Source: Grifola frondosa (Eukaryota > Basidiomycota > Agaricomycetes > Polyporales > Grifolaceae). Taken from it: a DNA stretch of 64,000 nt. Below the pieces are notes generated by a model. The model had not been told where the DNA came from, made no database searches, and was given only the letters and a program-made list of their open reading frames with translations. Position 1 is the stretch's first letter, and the number at the start of each line of letters is the position of its first letter. A program made the position numbers and the translations under genes. The stretch covers positions 1,550,001 to 1,614,000 of the forward strand of contig LUGG01000002.1 in the NCBI GenBank assembly GCA_001683735.1. Direction: 5' to 3'. Positions 1 through 14,480 of this stretch are shown piece after piece.

Positions 1-550
1 CGAGTCCAAGTCAACCAAGTTGATAACCAAGTTAACCTGGGTTGAATTTGAAGTTTCAGGTCAAAAAGTCCGTCGCGATCGGTGTTCACGCGATCTTGAC
101 GCACGTGACAGACGCGATTCGCGATCGTGTGTTTACTGTCGAAGGTTGACTCAACGTTGACTACTTACAATTCACTGGAGTCCCAACCGGGCATGTATGG
201 ACCCATGGCTCACTCCCACGGGCCCCGACATCGATTTGATGTAATTGTACGAGTCGATAGCATGCTGGAACAATTGAAGAGGTACGATTGTTATCTACTA
301 GCACTTAAAGCGTTTACTGAAGTGCCTCTGGACAAAGGTCGCGCAGACCGCTTGATGCTGTTTAACATTGTCTGTCTCAATTTAGTGAATTGTATACATG
401 TGGATAGTTAGTGAGTGCCGATTGTCTTATGAGGCGGTCATGTTCTCTCATGACTCGTATCTAGGCGCTCGTCCGCCACATACCGTTACCCAGTCCATAA
501 ATACCAACGGCAGTCTATGGTCAAATCCCTGCTTCAGTCCGTCAAGCACC
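1..550. other. Upstream intergenic DNA, no gene seen
   Basis: The stretch before the amine oxidase start has only short open frames with no recognisable protein. It presumably contains the promoter and 5' leader of the gene starting at 551, but no TATA box or other clear element could be assigned. Confidence 0.4.
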
Positions 551-3500
551 ATGGCTGCGGGCTACGAGCTCCTCAAAACTGAAGGGTCGACTTCACGCAG
601 CATTTCGATTTCTCGGGGCTTCAGACATCTGGTGCTCAGCTCCCTTTTCATTGTTGGAATTATCTTCGTCTCTGTCTTCTACATCTTTTCGGCTCAGCAC
701 GCTCGTCGATTTTCAGAACAGTCGCCCATCGGCGATATCGAAGACCAGCCTTTGAAGCAATGCGTGTCAGGCTTGCCTCTTCCTGCGTCCCCCCTGCAAG
801 CATAAATCTCTGGGCATCCCTCACTGTCTCTGATACCGTATCCATTGCGGAATGGCTCAGTGCCCCCGACCGCAACCTAAACCTTACACGCGGAGATGCC
901 GTTAGCTTATCCGATAACTTCATCTACCTTATCGAGACCTATTATCCTGCTAAAGCTGATGCGCTTGCCTACCTGAATGCCCCGACACGCAGAGCCCTCC
1001 AGAACGATACAGTCGTGTCACAATTCACCATGGTGCTGCGCGCGTGCCCATCGTAAAGGACTACCTGGTCGGACCTCTCCCCGTGAGCGAAGAGACGACA
1101 ATAAGAGAGCTCACTGAGATATATCATCGTGATGATATCCCATACAACGCGCGTGGATATACAACCCTTGCTGAGCTTACGCCGCTGTTGGCCAGGATCA
1201 TGCCTCAACTGGCAGAAGCGACAAAGGTATATCTGTTTTTCTTTCCCACCATCGCGTTTCGACTGAATGGACCATCTAGGAATTATTCGGCGGTGTTGCG
1301 CTAGGTCATCCGAATGACACCCTCGTTGGTGTCGTCATGGCCCCTTTCAGCTTTGACGGCTCTTTCCGCCGTGGATGGGTGTCATGGAGGCGCAACATTC
1401 CTGGTCTATGGTTACATCCCATCAACTTCTTCCAATACATCGACTTTAGTGGAACAGATTCCTCCGCATGGAAGCTTCTCAAGGTTTGCTTCATCACTCA
1501 TCGTTCTTCTTGTCGTTTACTCGAGCCACTGCAGATCGTGTATAATCACCAAGTCTTCGCGGGCGTGGACGACTTCCTGTCCGCATTCCGGAATGGCACA
1601 TTAAAGCGACTTCCTGATCGTCCGGACCAAGATCCTGAGCATCTCGCATGGAGCACGCGCAAGCGGCCTGCGAATGCTGCACAGCGCGATTTGGACCACC
1701 TCCCTGGTCCACGCTCAGTCTCTTTTGGAGGCCTGCGATTTAGGGTTGACCGTGCGCTTCAGTATGTTAGCTGGATGGGATGGGGCATGTATCTTGGCTT
1801 CAATCGAGATATGGGCTTGAGTCTCTGGGATGTGCGGTTCAGAGGAGAACGCGTCTTGTATGAGGTATGCACTAGCGTGTTCCTTCGCTGAAATACTCTC
1901 AACTTTTATGTCTCGGCTACAGCTTGCGCCCCAAGAGGCGATTGCTCAGTACTGTAGGCATCTTCTTTGTCACCAGCAGACTGATTGCTGAGGAATGTGG
2001 TGGGCCGAACAGCGGGAAACGATCCCATGCAGACCACAACTGCTTGGCTTGACCGTTTCTTTGGCATGGCATGTCTTTCCTCTATCTTGAATTCATTGTT
2101 TCACTCAATTCTTGCGCAGGGTTCTGCAGTCCGCGACATGCTCCCCGGCTACGACTGTCCCCACGAGGCTGTGTATCTGCCCGCGACCACGCACAACTTC
2201 GAAGGCAGCTTGACCCGCTCCCGCGCGATCTGTATATTTGAGCATGACACAGGCCGACCGCTGACGCGGCATACCGGGTACCATGATGGCGAGTTTGGGG
2301 CAGTACGCGGGTATGTGCTCGTCGTCCGGAGTATCTCGACGGTCGGAAAGTACGTGGATTGTCCTCTATCACTACGCTGTTGTTGACTCATCAATGCTTT
2401 CTAATAGCTATGATTATTGTAAGTGCTCAGTGTTCACGTATCTCTAATAACTTTCAGAATTTCACTTCATTCTGTCACAGTGGTGAGAGCCTGTTCTGTA
2501 GTCCGTCGGATGATTGTCCTTCTCACCGGCCACAGTTCGATTATATGTTCCACCTTGATGGTACCATCGAGGTGCGGCTATCTGCCTCTGGGTATTTGCA
2601 AGGAGGCTTCTGGGAGCCCGGTCAGGAAGGATATGGAACTGCCATCCGCGAAACAACTAGTAAACCACCTATTGAATATACATCGTGGCGCTTCTGATTC
2701 TCATACAGTGGGTTCGTTACATGACCACGTCATTAACTACAAGGTGCCTATCATGATTTAACTCAATCAACTCTTATCACTGACTGGCCGACCTATTGCG
2801 ATGTAGGTCGACCTCGATGTTGCCGGGCTCGAGAACTCGCTCCTCTTCACGAGTACCGCGCAAGAGTCTATCTCTCAGCCTTGGTTCGAGGATGACTGGG
2901 GCTCGACCGTTATTCAACAGAAGATCTCCAGAGAATACATCGACAACGAGGACGACGCGCTGCTGAAGTTCCCTCCGAATTTCCAGGGAGGATACGCGCT
3001 CGTGAATAAAGAGCAGAAGAACAAATGGGACATCCCAAGAGGCTATGCGATCCACCCAGGATACTCTCCCATTCACAATGTACGTTGCAGTGCATTGGCA
3101 TAGGCATGCGAAGCCTAACACCTGTACAGACTGTTGTTGGGTCAAAACGCCTCCTGAACAACGCGAATTGGGCGAGGTACAACCTTGCTGTGTCGCGGCG
3201 CAAAGACACCGAGCCTACATCAAGCAGCATGTGGAACCTCAATCTCCCCGGTTCGCCGATGGTCGATTTCCACAAGTTCTTTGACGGCGAGAACATCACC
3301 CAGGAGGATTTGGTCGCCTGGGTCAATGTCGGGATGCATCATCTAGTGAGATCCCCTCTTTTCTTCCCCACACTGACGTAGATGTAGTGCTGAGACTTTG
3401 ACAGCCGCAAGCTGAAGACTCCCCGAACACCCGCACCAACCTCGCTGCTTCCAGGTGCGTACGACCTGACAGACAGAGAAAGTCATCTCATCACTAGCCT

Positions 3501-3781
3501 CGCTTGTAGCTTCTTCCTCACGCCGTTGAACTACTTTGACGCGGACATATCCATGGACTCGACAAACGCCATTCTCATCTCCGCGCCGACACAGCCTGGG
3601 AGGCATGGACGTACGAAGACTATGGCGTCAAAGCTGTTAACTGCATTCCGGAAGCTGTGCCGCCATTTGAGTATGTTGGGGTGCAGGCGTTCGGGTTGGA
3701 TGGCAAGCCTGCCCCGCCCACCACTGCGGAGGAGATGAGGAAGGCGGCAGAGCTGTATCATCGTATCAAGATTGAACTATG
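551..3781 (+). CDS. Copper amine oxidase (primary-amine oxidase), membrane-anchored, frameshifted as read
   Basis: Oxidises primary amines to aldehyde, ammonia and hydrogen peroxide with copper and a topaquinone cofactor. The chosen start (551) gives a short N-tail followed by a hydrophobic segment (about residues 30-48, VLSSLFIVGIIFVSVFYIF), so the enzyme is probably a type II membrane or secreted protein. N-domain blocks include NLWASLTVSDTV and DYLVGPLPV; the catalytic domain has YDCPHEAVYLPATTH, and the cofactor site STVGNYDY is recovered by splicing across about 2351-2408 (family consensus T-x-x-N-Y-D/E). The C-terminal block with SFFLTPLNYFDADI ends in RIKIEL. Roughly ten short introns are needed. 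At least four 1-base indels (C run at 789-794, near 985, A run 2017-2019, G run 3598-3600) break the frame while similarity continues across them. Family assignment is firm; whether the gene is functional cannot be decided. Confidence 0.9.
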
Positions 3782-4373
3782 AAGATTACAACAAGAAGAT
3801 AGAGTGGATTAGAGATCTTCGTGTAGAGCCTTGTACCACAGAATCGCCGGTAGGAATAGAATAAAATATGATACGGAATTTACAGCATCTGATGAAGTGT
3901 GTGGTGGTCGGGGATTACAAACCATCAGTCTAAGAATCAATTCATAATGAAAGTATCTGCGGTCTGAATCAGCCAGAGGGTTGCGGAGCACGCTACGCAC
4001 GGATCAAAGACCCTACGAAATGCCGCCTGTTAGTACGACCGATATCGGTCAGATAGAAGATTGAAGACTAATTCCGTACACCGGTTCGCCTTATGGGGAC
4101 GTCGCAGAGCATTTCATATGACATTCGTGCACGTACTTATGTACGTTGACACTTACGGAGGATCTGATTACAGCCACTGCATTCTGGCAAAGTAAGACTT
4201 GCTTGGAGAGCTTTCGGGAAGCGGAGTTATATAATGATACATCGACTGCAGGGGTGGTCGGCGAACGCTGTGTAGGCTGTGATTAGTGTGTAGTTTCAGG
4301 TTTTGAGTTTGAATTCGCTCACTTTCATCTCTCGACTACCGACACTATCCCCTTTCCTTGCACCACGTCATAT

Positions 4374-5256
4374 ATGGCCGAGAATCTGAGTCCTATGGAC
4401 AGTGCTGAAAAGAAGTATTCGTCCTATGTAATCCCTAACTCCGTCCTCATAGACAAACTCGGGCTCATCAAGCATCCTGAAGGAGGTGAGCCCAAATGTT
4501 CAGCAGCAGCGCATAATATATGCCTTGTCTGAAACTTCTCGCTGCATGGTGATTCTCCCTCGAGGCGCACTTGAATCTGATCGTTCTGCATTCAACAGGT
4601 TATTTTGTAGAGACTGATCGCCAGTCTGCGCAGATACCCTCGCCATTCGCTGGTATATATCAAGATCTCCTATCCATCTGGTTTACTGACACAAATGTGC
4701 CCACCGAGAGCAGACAATGCTCTACGATTCTTAGCGACGTCCATTTACTACTTACTAACACCTGATGAGCCCAATGGTGTTTTTCACATGAATAAATCAG
4801 CAGTGCGTAATAACGCAACAAGGTCTTTGATCACAGCACAAACTCAACTTGTGACTTGCTCCCGTAGACGATGCATGTCCTTCACCAAGGGCGGGCAGAA
4901 TATACTCTGATAACGCCTGGTAATCCGCCACAAGTGGAGAAGAAGGCAAGTTCTCCACCCCAGCCTCTAGATGAGGAATGTTCACAGAGATTTAGATCAT
5001 GGGTCCTAACATTCACGAAGGAGAACTTCTGCAGCTTCTGGTCCCTACCGGCGTCTGGAAAATGTCCCGTCTGCTGCGCGAAGATCTGGAGGTATCGGAT
5101 AGAGAACATACGGGCTGTCTTATCACAGAAGTGGTATTTCCTGGCTTCGCATGGGAGGATCATCTTTTCCTCACCCGTGAAGAGCTCGAGAAGTTGTGGG
5201 ATGGAGCGCCAGGGGCGGAAGAGTATGCAGGATATGTGAGAGAAGGAAGAGCTTAA
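4374..5256 (+). CDS. Cupin_5 (DUF985) domain protein
   Basis: Small cupin-fold protein of the DUF985/YML079w type; members bind small ligands in a beta-barrel, and biochemical roles are mostly unknown. The start at 4374 begins MAENLSPMDSAEKK and leads straight into the family signature LIKHPEGG followed, after an intron (4486-4598), by GYFVETDR. Later blocks are ALRFLATSIYYLLTPDEP, MHVLHQGRAEYTLI and LLVPTGVWKMSRL, and the C-end has VFPGFAWEDHLFLTREEL, all in the usual order and length (about 190 residues). Four introns are inferred; the last (4946-4995) has a GC donor instead of GT, flanked by in-frame EKK and IMGPN. No frameshift is needed. It lies between two oxidoreductase genes on the same strand, without evidence of co-regulation. 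Confidence 0.85.
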
Positions 5257-5665
5257 TACCAGAGAATGCAGAGGGAAAGGAGTCGCGATTCATGCGTAGG
5301 CGAGCTAACAGTTTAAAACTCCGACAACGCGACGCGTGTCTCACGTGATCATGCTAACGCGTCGCGCGTCGCGACGCTTGCGCCATTTTTAAGTTGAAAG
5401 AACCTCGATATCACGCATCCGAGGACGCGCTCATCTGTCAGCCACTGTTTTTTCAGAAAGGTGTTTTCTCTTCTCAGCATGTGTTGTGCATTACTTTTCA
5501 CATCGCACGTCGGTTCACCGATTCCCGAGGCACTTTGTGCTGAGTAATATCACGGGTGAACTAGAATCCTATAAAGTGCCGGACGTCATAGTGGACACTC
5601 TCATCCCTTTCTTCCAAAACCCCCATAATCCCAAGTGCACCAGTGATCTCAGAGTATAGTTTGCA

Positions 5666-7249
<1,584 letters not shown>

Positions 7250-8385
7250 AGTTGGACTCAAGCACGCATACGGCAGAAGTATCGTATTCATAATGTACGC
7301 CTAGGTAGGATGTAAATTTAGGTCGAGCTTTCAGTATATCATTCAGTTTCTGGCAGAATCTTCATCGTTGTGCCACATCGTTTGCTGGTGAAGTCTGAGG
7401 TTCCACTCGATGCCTGCCATCATCTGATCAATGTTCCGTTGCGCTGGATCGCCGTCATAATGGTAAGGTTCTGGTTCGATCGCGAGGATTTCCCTCGAGG
7501 GTCGACCAGTGGCAATGAAGAGATAGGCAGGTACGTGCACGCCTCACCAGACCCTGGCAATGTAATACATAGCTGACTGTACTTACAGACCAAACGCGAT
7601 ACATAAATGACTGCCCTTGCAGATAGTCCTATACATGACGGGCTTGTAACTACAGTGTAGCCTCCTCACGTGCAATCCGCTGTCAGAGCCCCTTCCGCTT
7701 TTGGTGGGCCTATGCTACACCGTTCATGGCGTCCTCCCCGGAGGCTCTCGTCGCTGTCCTCAACGATGAGCTCGTGTGTCCCTTGATGCGCCGTTGCGCT
7801 TTCTAGATTGACGTTGCACTTCCCTAGATCTCTACGATCCCCTTCCGCGATGACCAGCCTGGATATCAGATTTCATGGGCCTTGTAGATCTGCCAATGCT
7901 TGTTGTCCCATGTTCATGGATCTTCTTTCAGGATCTCATATGTTATGGGAGAATTCCAGAAATTGTAAAAGTCTGTGCTCTTCTAATTCCGGAGAATTTT
8001 ATGTTTTGAGATCTTCATATGTTTTATCACACACACTGTTTTATCAATTGTTTTCACTACGAACCGTTATCACTATATTTTGGAGATATTCCACATTTGA
8101 CATATTTCCGAACATCCGCGCTCATCATATTCTCGGGCATAAAACTTCATATGAAATTTGTCTATATAAGGCAAATGACAAAGGGGCAGAAATATTATAA
8201 TCCGCGCATTCTCGTACCAAATAAATGACAAACAAGGTCGTGCAAACAAAGACAGGGACGGAAAGCACCGAGAGCAGACTACGACATACGACGGGTTCTA
8301 TGCAATGAGAGCGGCGCGGAAGAAAAAACAATGATGACGGCGACGGAAACTCACACGATGCGATGATGCAGAGGAAGATTGGGGC
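7250..8385. other. Intergenic DNA, no gene seen
   Basis: The 3' flank of the MDR gene up to the transposase stop. The part from about 7920 to 8230 is AT-rich and includes palindromic ATATG/CATAT-like words. No protein similarity was recognised in either strand. The right boundary may include one end of the KDZ element, but no terminal repeat could be paired. Confidence 0.4.
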
Positions 8386-11300
8386 CTAGTCCTGTGTAAG
8401 CGGAGGCGTGCTGATGCACAGGTCTCCCACGGAGAGCCATTCCGCAACATACCGCCAAGTGTGCTCGCATTTCTCGCGCATTGCCGTACGAATAGCACAT
8501 TGACGATAGGCGTATGCGTTGGCTCCCTCCAGGTATCCCGATTGCGAAAAGATCCGTCGGTTGACCATCGTTGTCCACCAGTGCGCCTGCCAGCTGTGAA
8601 ACTCCAGCACCCGGCGCATTTCCTCTTTGAGGAGCATGCACTCCTCCGACCAGCGATCAGCGCGAGCTCGTGCTTTGCACCACTCACGACGAAGAGCTGG
8701 AACAAGCATCAGGAGCACGTATATACAGCGAAGATAGTCGGGACTCACAGTCTTGTAAATGTTCTCCCACTCTACCATCCACACTGCCTTCTCCACTTGC
8801 CTTCCAAATCCAGGACAGTGTGCGCCGACCCTCTGACTGACCATCCTCGCCATCCGTGACATGGCGAATATCACTGTCATTCAGTGGTTGCAACACAACC
8901 TGCCAACCTGTCTTATGGAGGATCGTGGACAAAGAGAGAAGCGCTGCATGTGCAGTGCGATAGCGAGAGACGTCCGCGTCAATTTTAGACTGCGCACCAG
9001 TGATCACGGTCCTGGCGCGCGTGTTATGGCGCTGGCCTCGGACAAAGCGGTCCTTGTAAACGTAGAGATGGCTTCGGAGTTCAAGATGCCCGCGCAAATC
9101 ATTCAGGACTTCGTGGGCCTGTGCATATCGTAGGCGCCATTCCTGTTCTAGGAGAGACGTCGCACAAGGAATGTCACCACAGACAGCAGAGGGAAAGAGG
9201 AGTGGCAATTGTGTGGTGGAGTCTCGGAATCGGAAGGGATCAGCCGCTGACGGTGTGCAGTTACACCCGGCATGTAGAGAGCCTGGATCTCCCACCATGC
9301 CTCGAGCTTGCGTAGGAGAGTGTTTTGCCGCTCCATAAATTTTGCACGTTGCAAGTCCGTGGCATGCTGACCGAGCGCAGCAGCATCTACCCTTAGGCGT
9401 CGCCTGCAGGGTATGTCAGCAAGGCATAACTCAGAATATCAGATGAAGAAACTCACTGTTGCTCTTCAAGTTCAATACCAGCAACAAGCATGCCACTGGC
9501 AGTGAATTCCTCATGAACAACATGTGCCTCACCAGTTCGCAAAGCTTCGGCATCTTCTTCAGCAAGCTTCAGGCGAATAGCAGCCAGTGTGAGAGCTGAG
9601 GGAGAGAACATTACGATGTGAGTATAAGCTGCAAGTAAGGATGAATATCTTACTGGAATGCTTGATTTCAAACGGATTGGGTCGAGAACGGTCTTCTTCC
9701 CATTCTTCGATAATGCGGAGCCACTCCGCGGTATCATCGAGGGGTAATGTAGCGTGAAACGACCGGAATGCGGAGACGTGCTCGTTGCGGAGTTCAACAG
9801 CTTCCTTGATCTTCGCTAGTAATGTGACAGCTGCAACCAATGTGAGTACTTGGCTAGTGCATGCAAAAGGACATGCAAACGTACGAAGTTGTGTCACTTT
9901 CCGCCAGTTATGGTCACCGAATACGTCGTCGAGAAGATCCCGACGAGAGCCGGGTCCCATCTCTTTCGTGCTGCTGGCATACGGATTGGATGACGCCCAT
10001 CCCCGCTCCACTGCCTCTCCGTCTGTCCGGCCAACATGACGTCCGAGGTTGAATGAGTAATTCGCTCGGCAGAAATCACGATGCGCCGGAAGGTGAAACT
10101 TTGGGATGAACCACTGGACGTCGTGCAATCCCAATGTAGTGAATCCGTACACCTCAAAGCGGTCATCTACATTCCGTTCATGGTTGCAGGCAACATCGTA
10201 GGAACCTTTGATCCTCTTGGGAGCATTTCGCAAGAGCGTTGAGTTGAGAATATAGTCCACGTTCACATGTCTGCACATAACAGTAAGCCTCTGCTCAAGC
10301 TCTATGGAGATATCTCGCACCTTTCGCCTTTCTGTAAGTCTCCAATTGAGCATGGCCGCTTCATATCATGGCGGGTACAATCCGCCGTCACCACTCCGCT
10401 CGCTGCAGTCCCGGCTGAACCTTTCATATTTGCTAACTTGATTGCATCGTGATTGTTGCATATATTAGACAGTTCGGGGATGAGATCGCTGTACGTTGCA
10501 AGGTGCTTTTTGTAGGCCGTATCTTCGACAAAGTAGGCATAGCCATGACTAAGACCGGGGTCGACGGCATCCGATGAGACTTTCTTGCGCTTGAGGCGGA
10601 AGTTCGCATCCAAACCGATAAATAGTGAGTAGAGCCAGCTAAACGTGGACAGTATAAGAAATGGATATTTTATTCAAGACGACTGAGAAGTCCTTACGCC
10701 TGTTCCGGAGGGGCCGTTGCCCAATCCTCAGGGAGGTTCTTGCCCGGCTGTGGACAGGCGGGACAAAGAACTGCACACTCTCCCTCCCGTGGCAGCAACG
10801 CCTCCTGGATCGCTAGCGCGCCCTGCACGCTTCATCATTTTCAGGTGCCGCCATTGGCGTATCATCATCATAAATGATTGGTAGCGGTCCTAAGATTTTG
10901 GTGTCAGTAATAAGTCTAGAGACAGATACGTTTGACATACCTTCCCTGGAACAACACCCGTGTTGTCCGTACGCCGCGTGAGAGTTATGTAGAATTCGAA
11001 ACCAGACACTTTGGATTGTGTAGAGAGAAGGTGGAATAGTTCCAGTAAACTAAACGTAGCCGCTGTCTTGGGATTGGCCGTAGTTGCGGGATACCAACGA
11101 TAGCGGAGTAACTGGGTGACAGGGTTGAGGGCCGTTTCGCAACCACAGTAATTGACGGACACCTCGTGGACGCCAGAAATATCAAGGACAACGAAGTCGT
11201 TCCCGAACGCGGGAATGGGGAAAAGACATTCTTCTCCTACATGATGACCCAACTGAATCCGAAGGCCAAGGGCCTTCAAGCTGACCCTTTCGAAGTAAGT

Positions 11301-11950
11301 ACCAACCCATTTCTGCAAAAGTTTAAGCTTAATCGAGGAAACAGACATTCGTAAAACTCGTAAAACTCACCTGGATGCGATGCAAAGGGATCCATTCATG
11401 AAGAGTTACCATACAAGCGGCGCACGAGAGGCTCTGATCTTGGCAGTCCATGCAACGGTAGATAGCACGGCCGGCAGCGCAGGTCGGGCAATCTTCTGAT
11501 GTGAAATCTCCGCGCCCTTCCAGCCGAAGCAGTTCGGACAAGTAAGCGTCCCGATGTGGCAACCATTCAAGGAGGGGACGGTCCTGATAAAATTGTTAGA
11601 ATATGAGCCAAATACCAAATACAACGACTTACGCCAGCGGTGCGCCTTCTTGGAATGAAATCCTCCTCTTCTAACTGCAAACAGTGGTTGACGTAGTCCA
11701 AATCCAGGGGTTCGGAAGTGGCATACTCCAAATCATCAACAACGGTAGGTGAAGCTGTTGCGAGTGAGAGACGAGATCTTTTGGGCGAAGGGGGCATTTG
11801 ATAGAAAGTGGTACGGGTGGAAACCTTAGATGCAGCCACAGCATAATCAGTATGACGGTGAATGGTAGCAGGGGTAGAAGGAGGGGCGTCGATGTTGTTG
11901 TCATCGGGGACAGTGTAGAACTCGAAGTTTGAGCGGCGACGACGAGGCAT
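8386..11950 (-). mobile_element. KDZ-superfamily transposase gene with CxC2 cysteine cluster
   Basis: Transposase of the Kyakuja-Dileera-Zisupton class, abundant in basidiomycetes. Reading the minus strand from ATG 11950, a low-complexity N-region (MPRRRRSNFEF...) is followed by the CxC2 zinc-binding cluster (DCPTCAAGRAIYRCMDC and SCAACMVTLHEWIPLH, about 11370-11520), its continuation (VSVNYCGCE), then the KDZ core: DANFRLKRKKVSSD, DPGLSHGYAYFVEDTAYKK, CSNHDA-like NICNNHDAIKLAN and HDMKRP (10300-10613), then WFIPKFHLPAHRDFCRANYS, GRTDGEAVERGWASSNPYAS and STKEMGPGSRRDLLDD (9890-10130). The C-terminal helical part ends at 8386 with YLEGANAYAYRQCAIR. Many short introns or breaks are needed, and the region joining GDLQKGER to the next exon is disrupted, so activity is uncertain. 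Terminal repeats and target duplication were not located. Family call is strong; exon ends are approximate. Confidence 0.9.
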
Positions 11951-12363
11951 AGTATCGGCGAATCGAGTGAAGAGCCCCTTCAGAGAGGGGGACGGGATGA
12001 AAGGCATTTGAGCTAGGTGCAGGGAGATACTGTCAATAATGCCAAGATTTATGAGCATAGACAGGAGGCGAAGAATGGGAGACATCGAGCACATACCGTG
12101 GCCCGAAGAAGCGGGCAGAATTCGGAATAGGACGATGCAATCCCATTGGACACAAATCAAGTTCGAGCTGCAAACAGGCATACGGATACTTGCTATGTTC
12201 AAACACAAGATTGATGAAACACGCGTCACATATAATGTCAGCGTCGCAACGCTTAATAAGGCTGAACTTGAAGAAACGTCAAAACACGAAGTCAGCTTTG
12301 TTGGCAACGGTTGAAACACCCCAAAACAAATCTGGTACTTCACATTCCACAAACTCACTTTGA

Positions 12364-12897
12364 GGGCACCCATCGCCTGACAGGCACTAAAGTACCGACG
12401 TTCAAATTGTGAGATTCAGGCGAACAGGAAACGAATAGGCAAAGGATCGGTCGGGATCCTACTTTGGGATGACACGACATGAGCGTCGTGAGGATAAACA
12501 TAGCCAGGTGTCATAACTCACCAAAGCGCAGCCGCCAATTCGGGCACCCATCGCCCGACAGGCACTAAAGTACCGACGTTCAAATTATGAGATTCAGGCG
12601 AACAGGAAACGAATAGGCAGAGGATCGGTCGGGATCCTACTTTGGGATGACACGACATGAGCGTCGTGAGGATAAACATAGCCAGGTGTCATAACTCACC
12701 AAAGCGCAGCCGCCAATTCGGGCACCCATCGCCCGACAGGCACTAAAGTACCGACGTTCAAATTATGAGATTCAGGCGAACAGGAAACGAATAGGCAGAG
12801 GATCCGTCGGGATCCTACTTTGGGATGACACGACATGAGCGTCGTGAGGATAAACATAGCCAGGTGTCATAACTCACCAAAGCGCAGCCGCCAATTC
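12364..12897. repeat. Tandem array, 3 copies of a 178-bp unit
   Basis: Three head-to-tail copies begin at 12364, 12542 and 12720, each starting GGGCACCCATCGCC and ending near CAGCCGCCAATTC. Spacing is exactly 178 bp both times, and copies differ by only a few substitutions (for example GCCTGAC versus GCCCGAC, GGATCGG versus GGATCCG). The array starts about 410 bp upstream of the predicted transposase start codon. It may be subterminal repeat DNA or a leader region of the KDZ element, or an unrelated minisatellite. Confidence 0.9.
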
Positions 12898-14207
12898 TGC
12901 CGGTGTTTTCAGAGGAACCTACAAGAATGAGTATGGCAGACACCTAAAACCTTTGAAGATGTGCACTGAGGGTGATGAGAACCGACGACTTTGATGCTGA
13001 ATACAAGGAGAGACAATAGTCTATATGCCGAGGACGTTCCTCGGATGGAAGACATTAATACATCCATAGGCATCCGAATAACCCGAAAAGAAACCCGATG
13101 GAACTGATGAGATCAGGTGAACTCCCAAATAGTCACCATGGCATAAGCATCATTTCCGATTGTAGCAGATGGGCCATAAAGCGGACCGGTCGTACGCATT
13201 ATACCACCTTCACAGATCAAGTACTCACACTACCTTAGGAGGTAATAAACACACTGCAGACGTTGCTGACGCTGATGTACATACTCGCAGTGATCGTGAT
13301 CAAGATCGTATCAGCATTACGTTTGGTCTAGTATCTAAACAGCCACAACCGAGATACCAGCATAACCTGCACGCGCCTGCCGATCCCAGCAAGATAACAC
13401 CAAGATGTCAGTTCGTATTAACTGTCTGTGCCTAGCATAAGAACCAACGAGACCCGAACGACACCAACATTAATATCAATCAAGGATCTCTACCAAGATA
13501 ACACCGAAACTGTAGTCAAAAGACCACATTTTATCAGCTCGCAATTAGATCACTATTTTACTCGGGCACGCATAATCGGTTCCAACCTGTAGTCTTCTCA
13601 GTCTCCCATCAGTGCCGATAAGCCACATTGACTCACATTTAGGTCCCTGACACACTCCTGCTGACAGCCATAATAACGGCTATATGAAAATTTGAGAATA
13701 TGTCAGTGTGTGCCCGTTGCAATGAAACAACATGCTTACCATTCAGACTAGCTCGCAGCCAGCACGCAGCACACCAAACCAAGAAAATCACACAAGCACC
13801 CGCTGACGGCCATGATGACGGACTTAGTCTGATTGAACAGCTCTTAGCATTGTTCTCATGTTGCTCTGCACACTCACCGTCAAATAAGACACACCCGCAG
13901 CTGGCGTGCAACACATCCAACCAAGAAAGAAATGAACCTGGCACCAAACCACATCAGGTCCACACTGTATATCGCCGACATGATACGCACATTCACCCAT
14001 GCACAACTCAACTCAATGCTCACCCCCACAACAGCGCACGACCGACTCTTCCATCACCTGACACTGCGTCAGCATGAAAAGTACATGGCATACTTGCAAT
14101 GGACTCACCGTGACATGAAGCGAGGGGCCATGAAAGGAGGACCAGTCCTCCTTCAGGCAACGCCGCACACGTGAATTACAAGTCACGAACACTGAGACGT
14201 ACTCACG
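12898..14207. other. Repeat-flanking DNA, no gene seen
   Basis: Between two tandem arrays. Open frames here are short and of biased composition (His/Thr/Ser rich on +), without any recognisable domain. It may be interior or flank of the KDZ element. Confidence 0.35.
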
Positions 14208-14480
14208 ACGCACAGCGACGGAGCACGAAAGGAACACGGGTGTTCACTGCAAGCAACGACGAGTGAGGAAAGTTCAAGTCGGTAACGCTGAGGCATGCTC
14301 ACCACGACGCACAGCGACGGAGCATGAAAGGAGCACGGGTGCTCGCTGCAAGCAACGACACACAAGTGAGCAGAGTACATTTAACGCCGAGATGTGCTCA
14401 CCACGACGCACAGCGACGAGCATGAAAGGAGCATAGGTGCTCGCTGCAAGTAGCAGCGACGCACGAGTGAGCAAGACGGA
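14208..14480. repeat. Tandem array, 3 imperfect copies of a ~98-bp unit
   Basis: Copies start with GACGCACAGCGACG at 14208, 14306 and 14405, spaced 98 and 99 bp. Each contains a GGAGCACGGGTGCTCGCTGC-like imperfect palindrome and a CTGCAAGCA tail. The minus strand stays open across the array, so a repetitive reading frame results, but nothing suggests that it is expressed. Confidence 0.8.

Noticed and set aside
11951..12373. N-terminal extension of the transposase frame to 12373
   Set aside because: The extension is Leu/Ser/Ile-rich without similarity and runs into the 178-bp array; ATG 11950 gives a plausible start.
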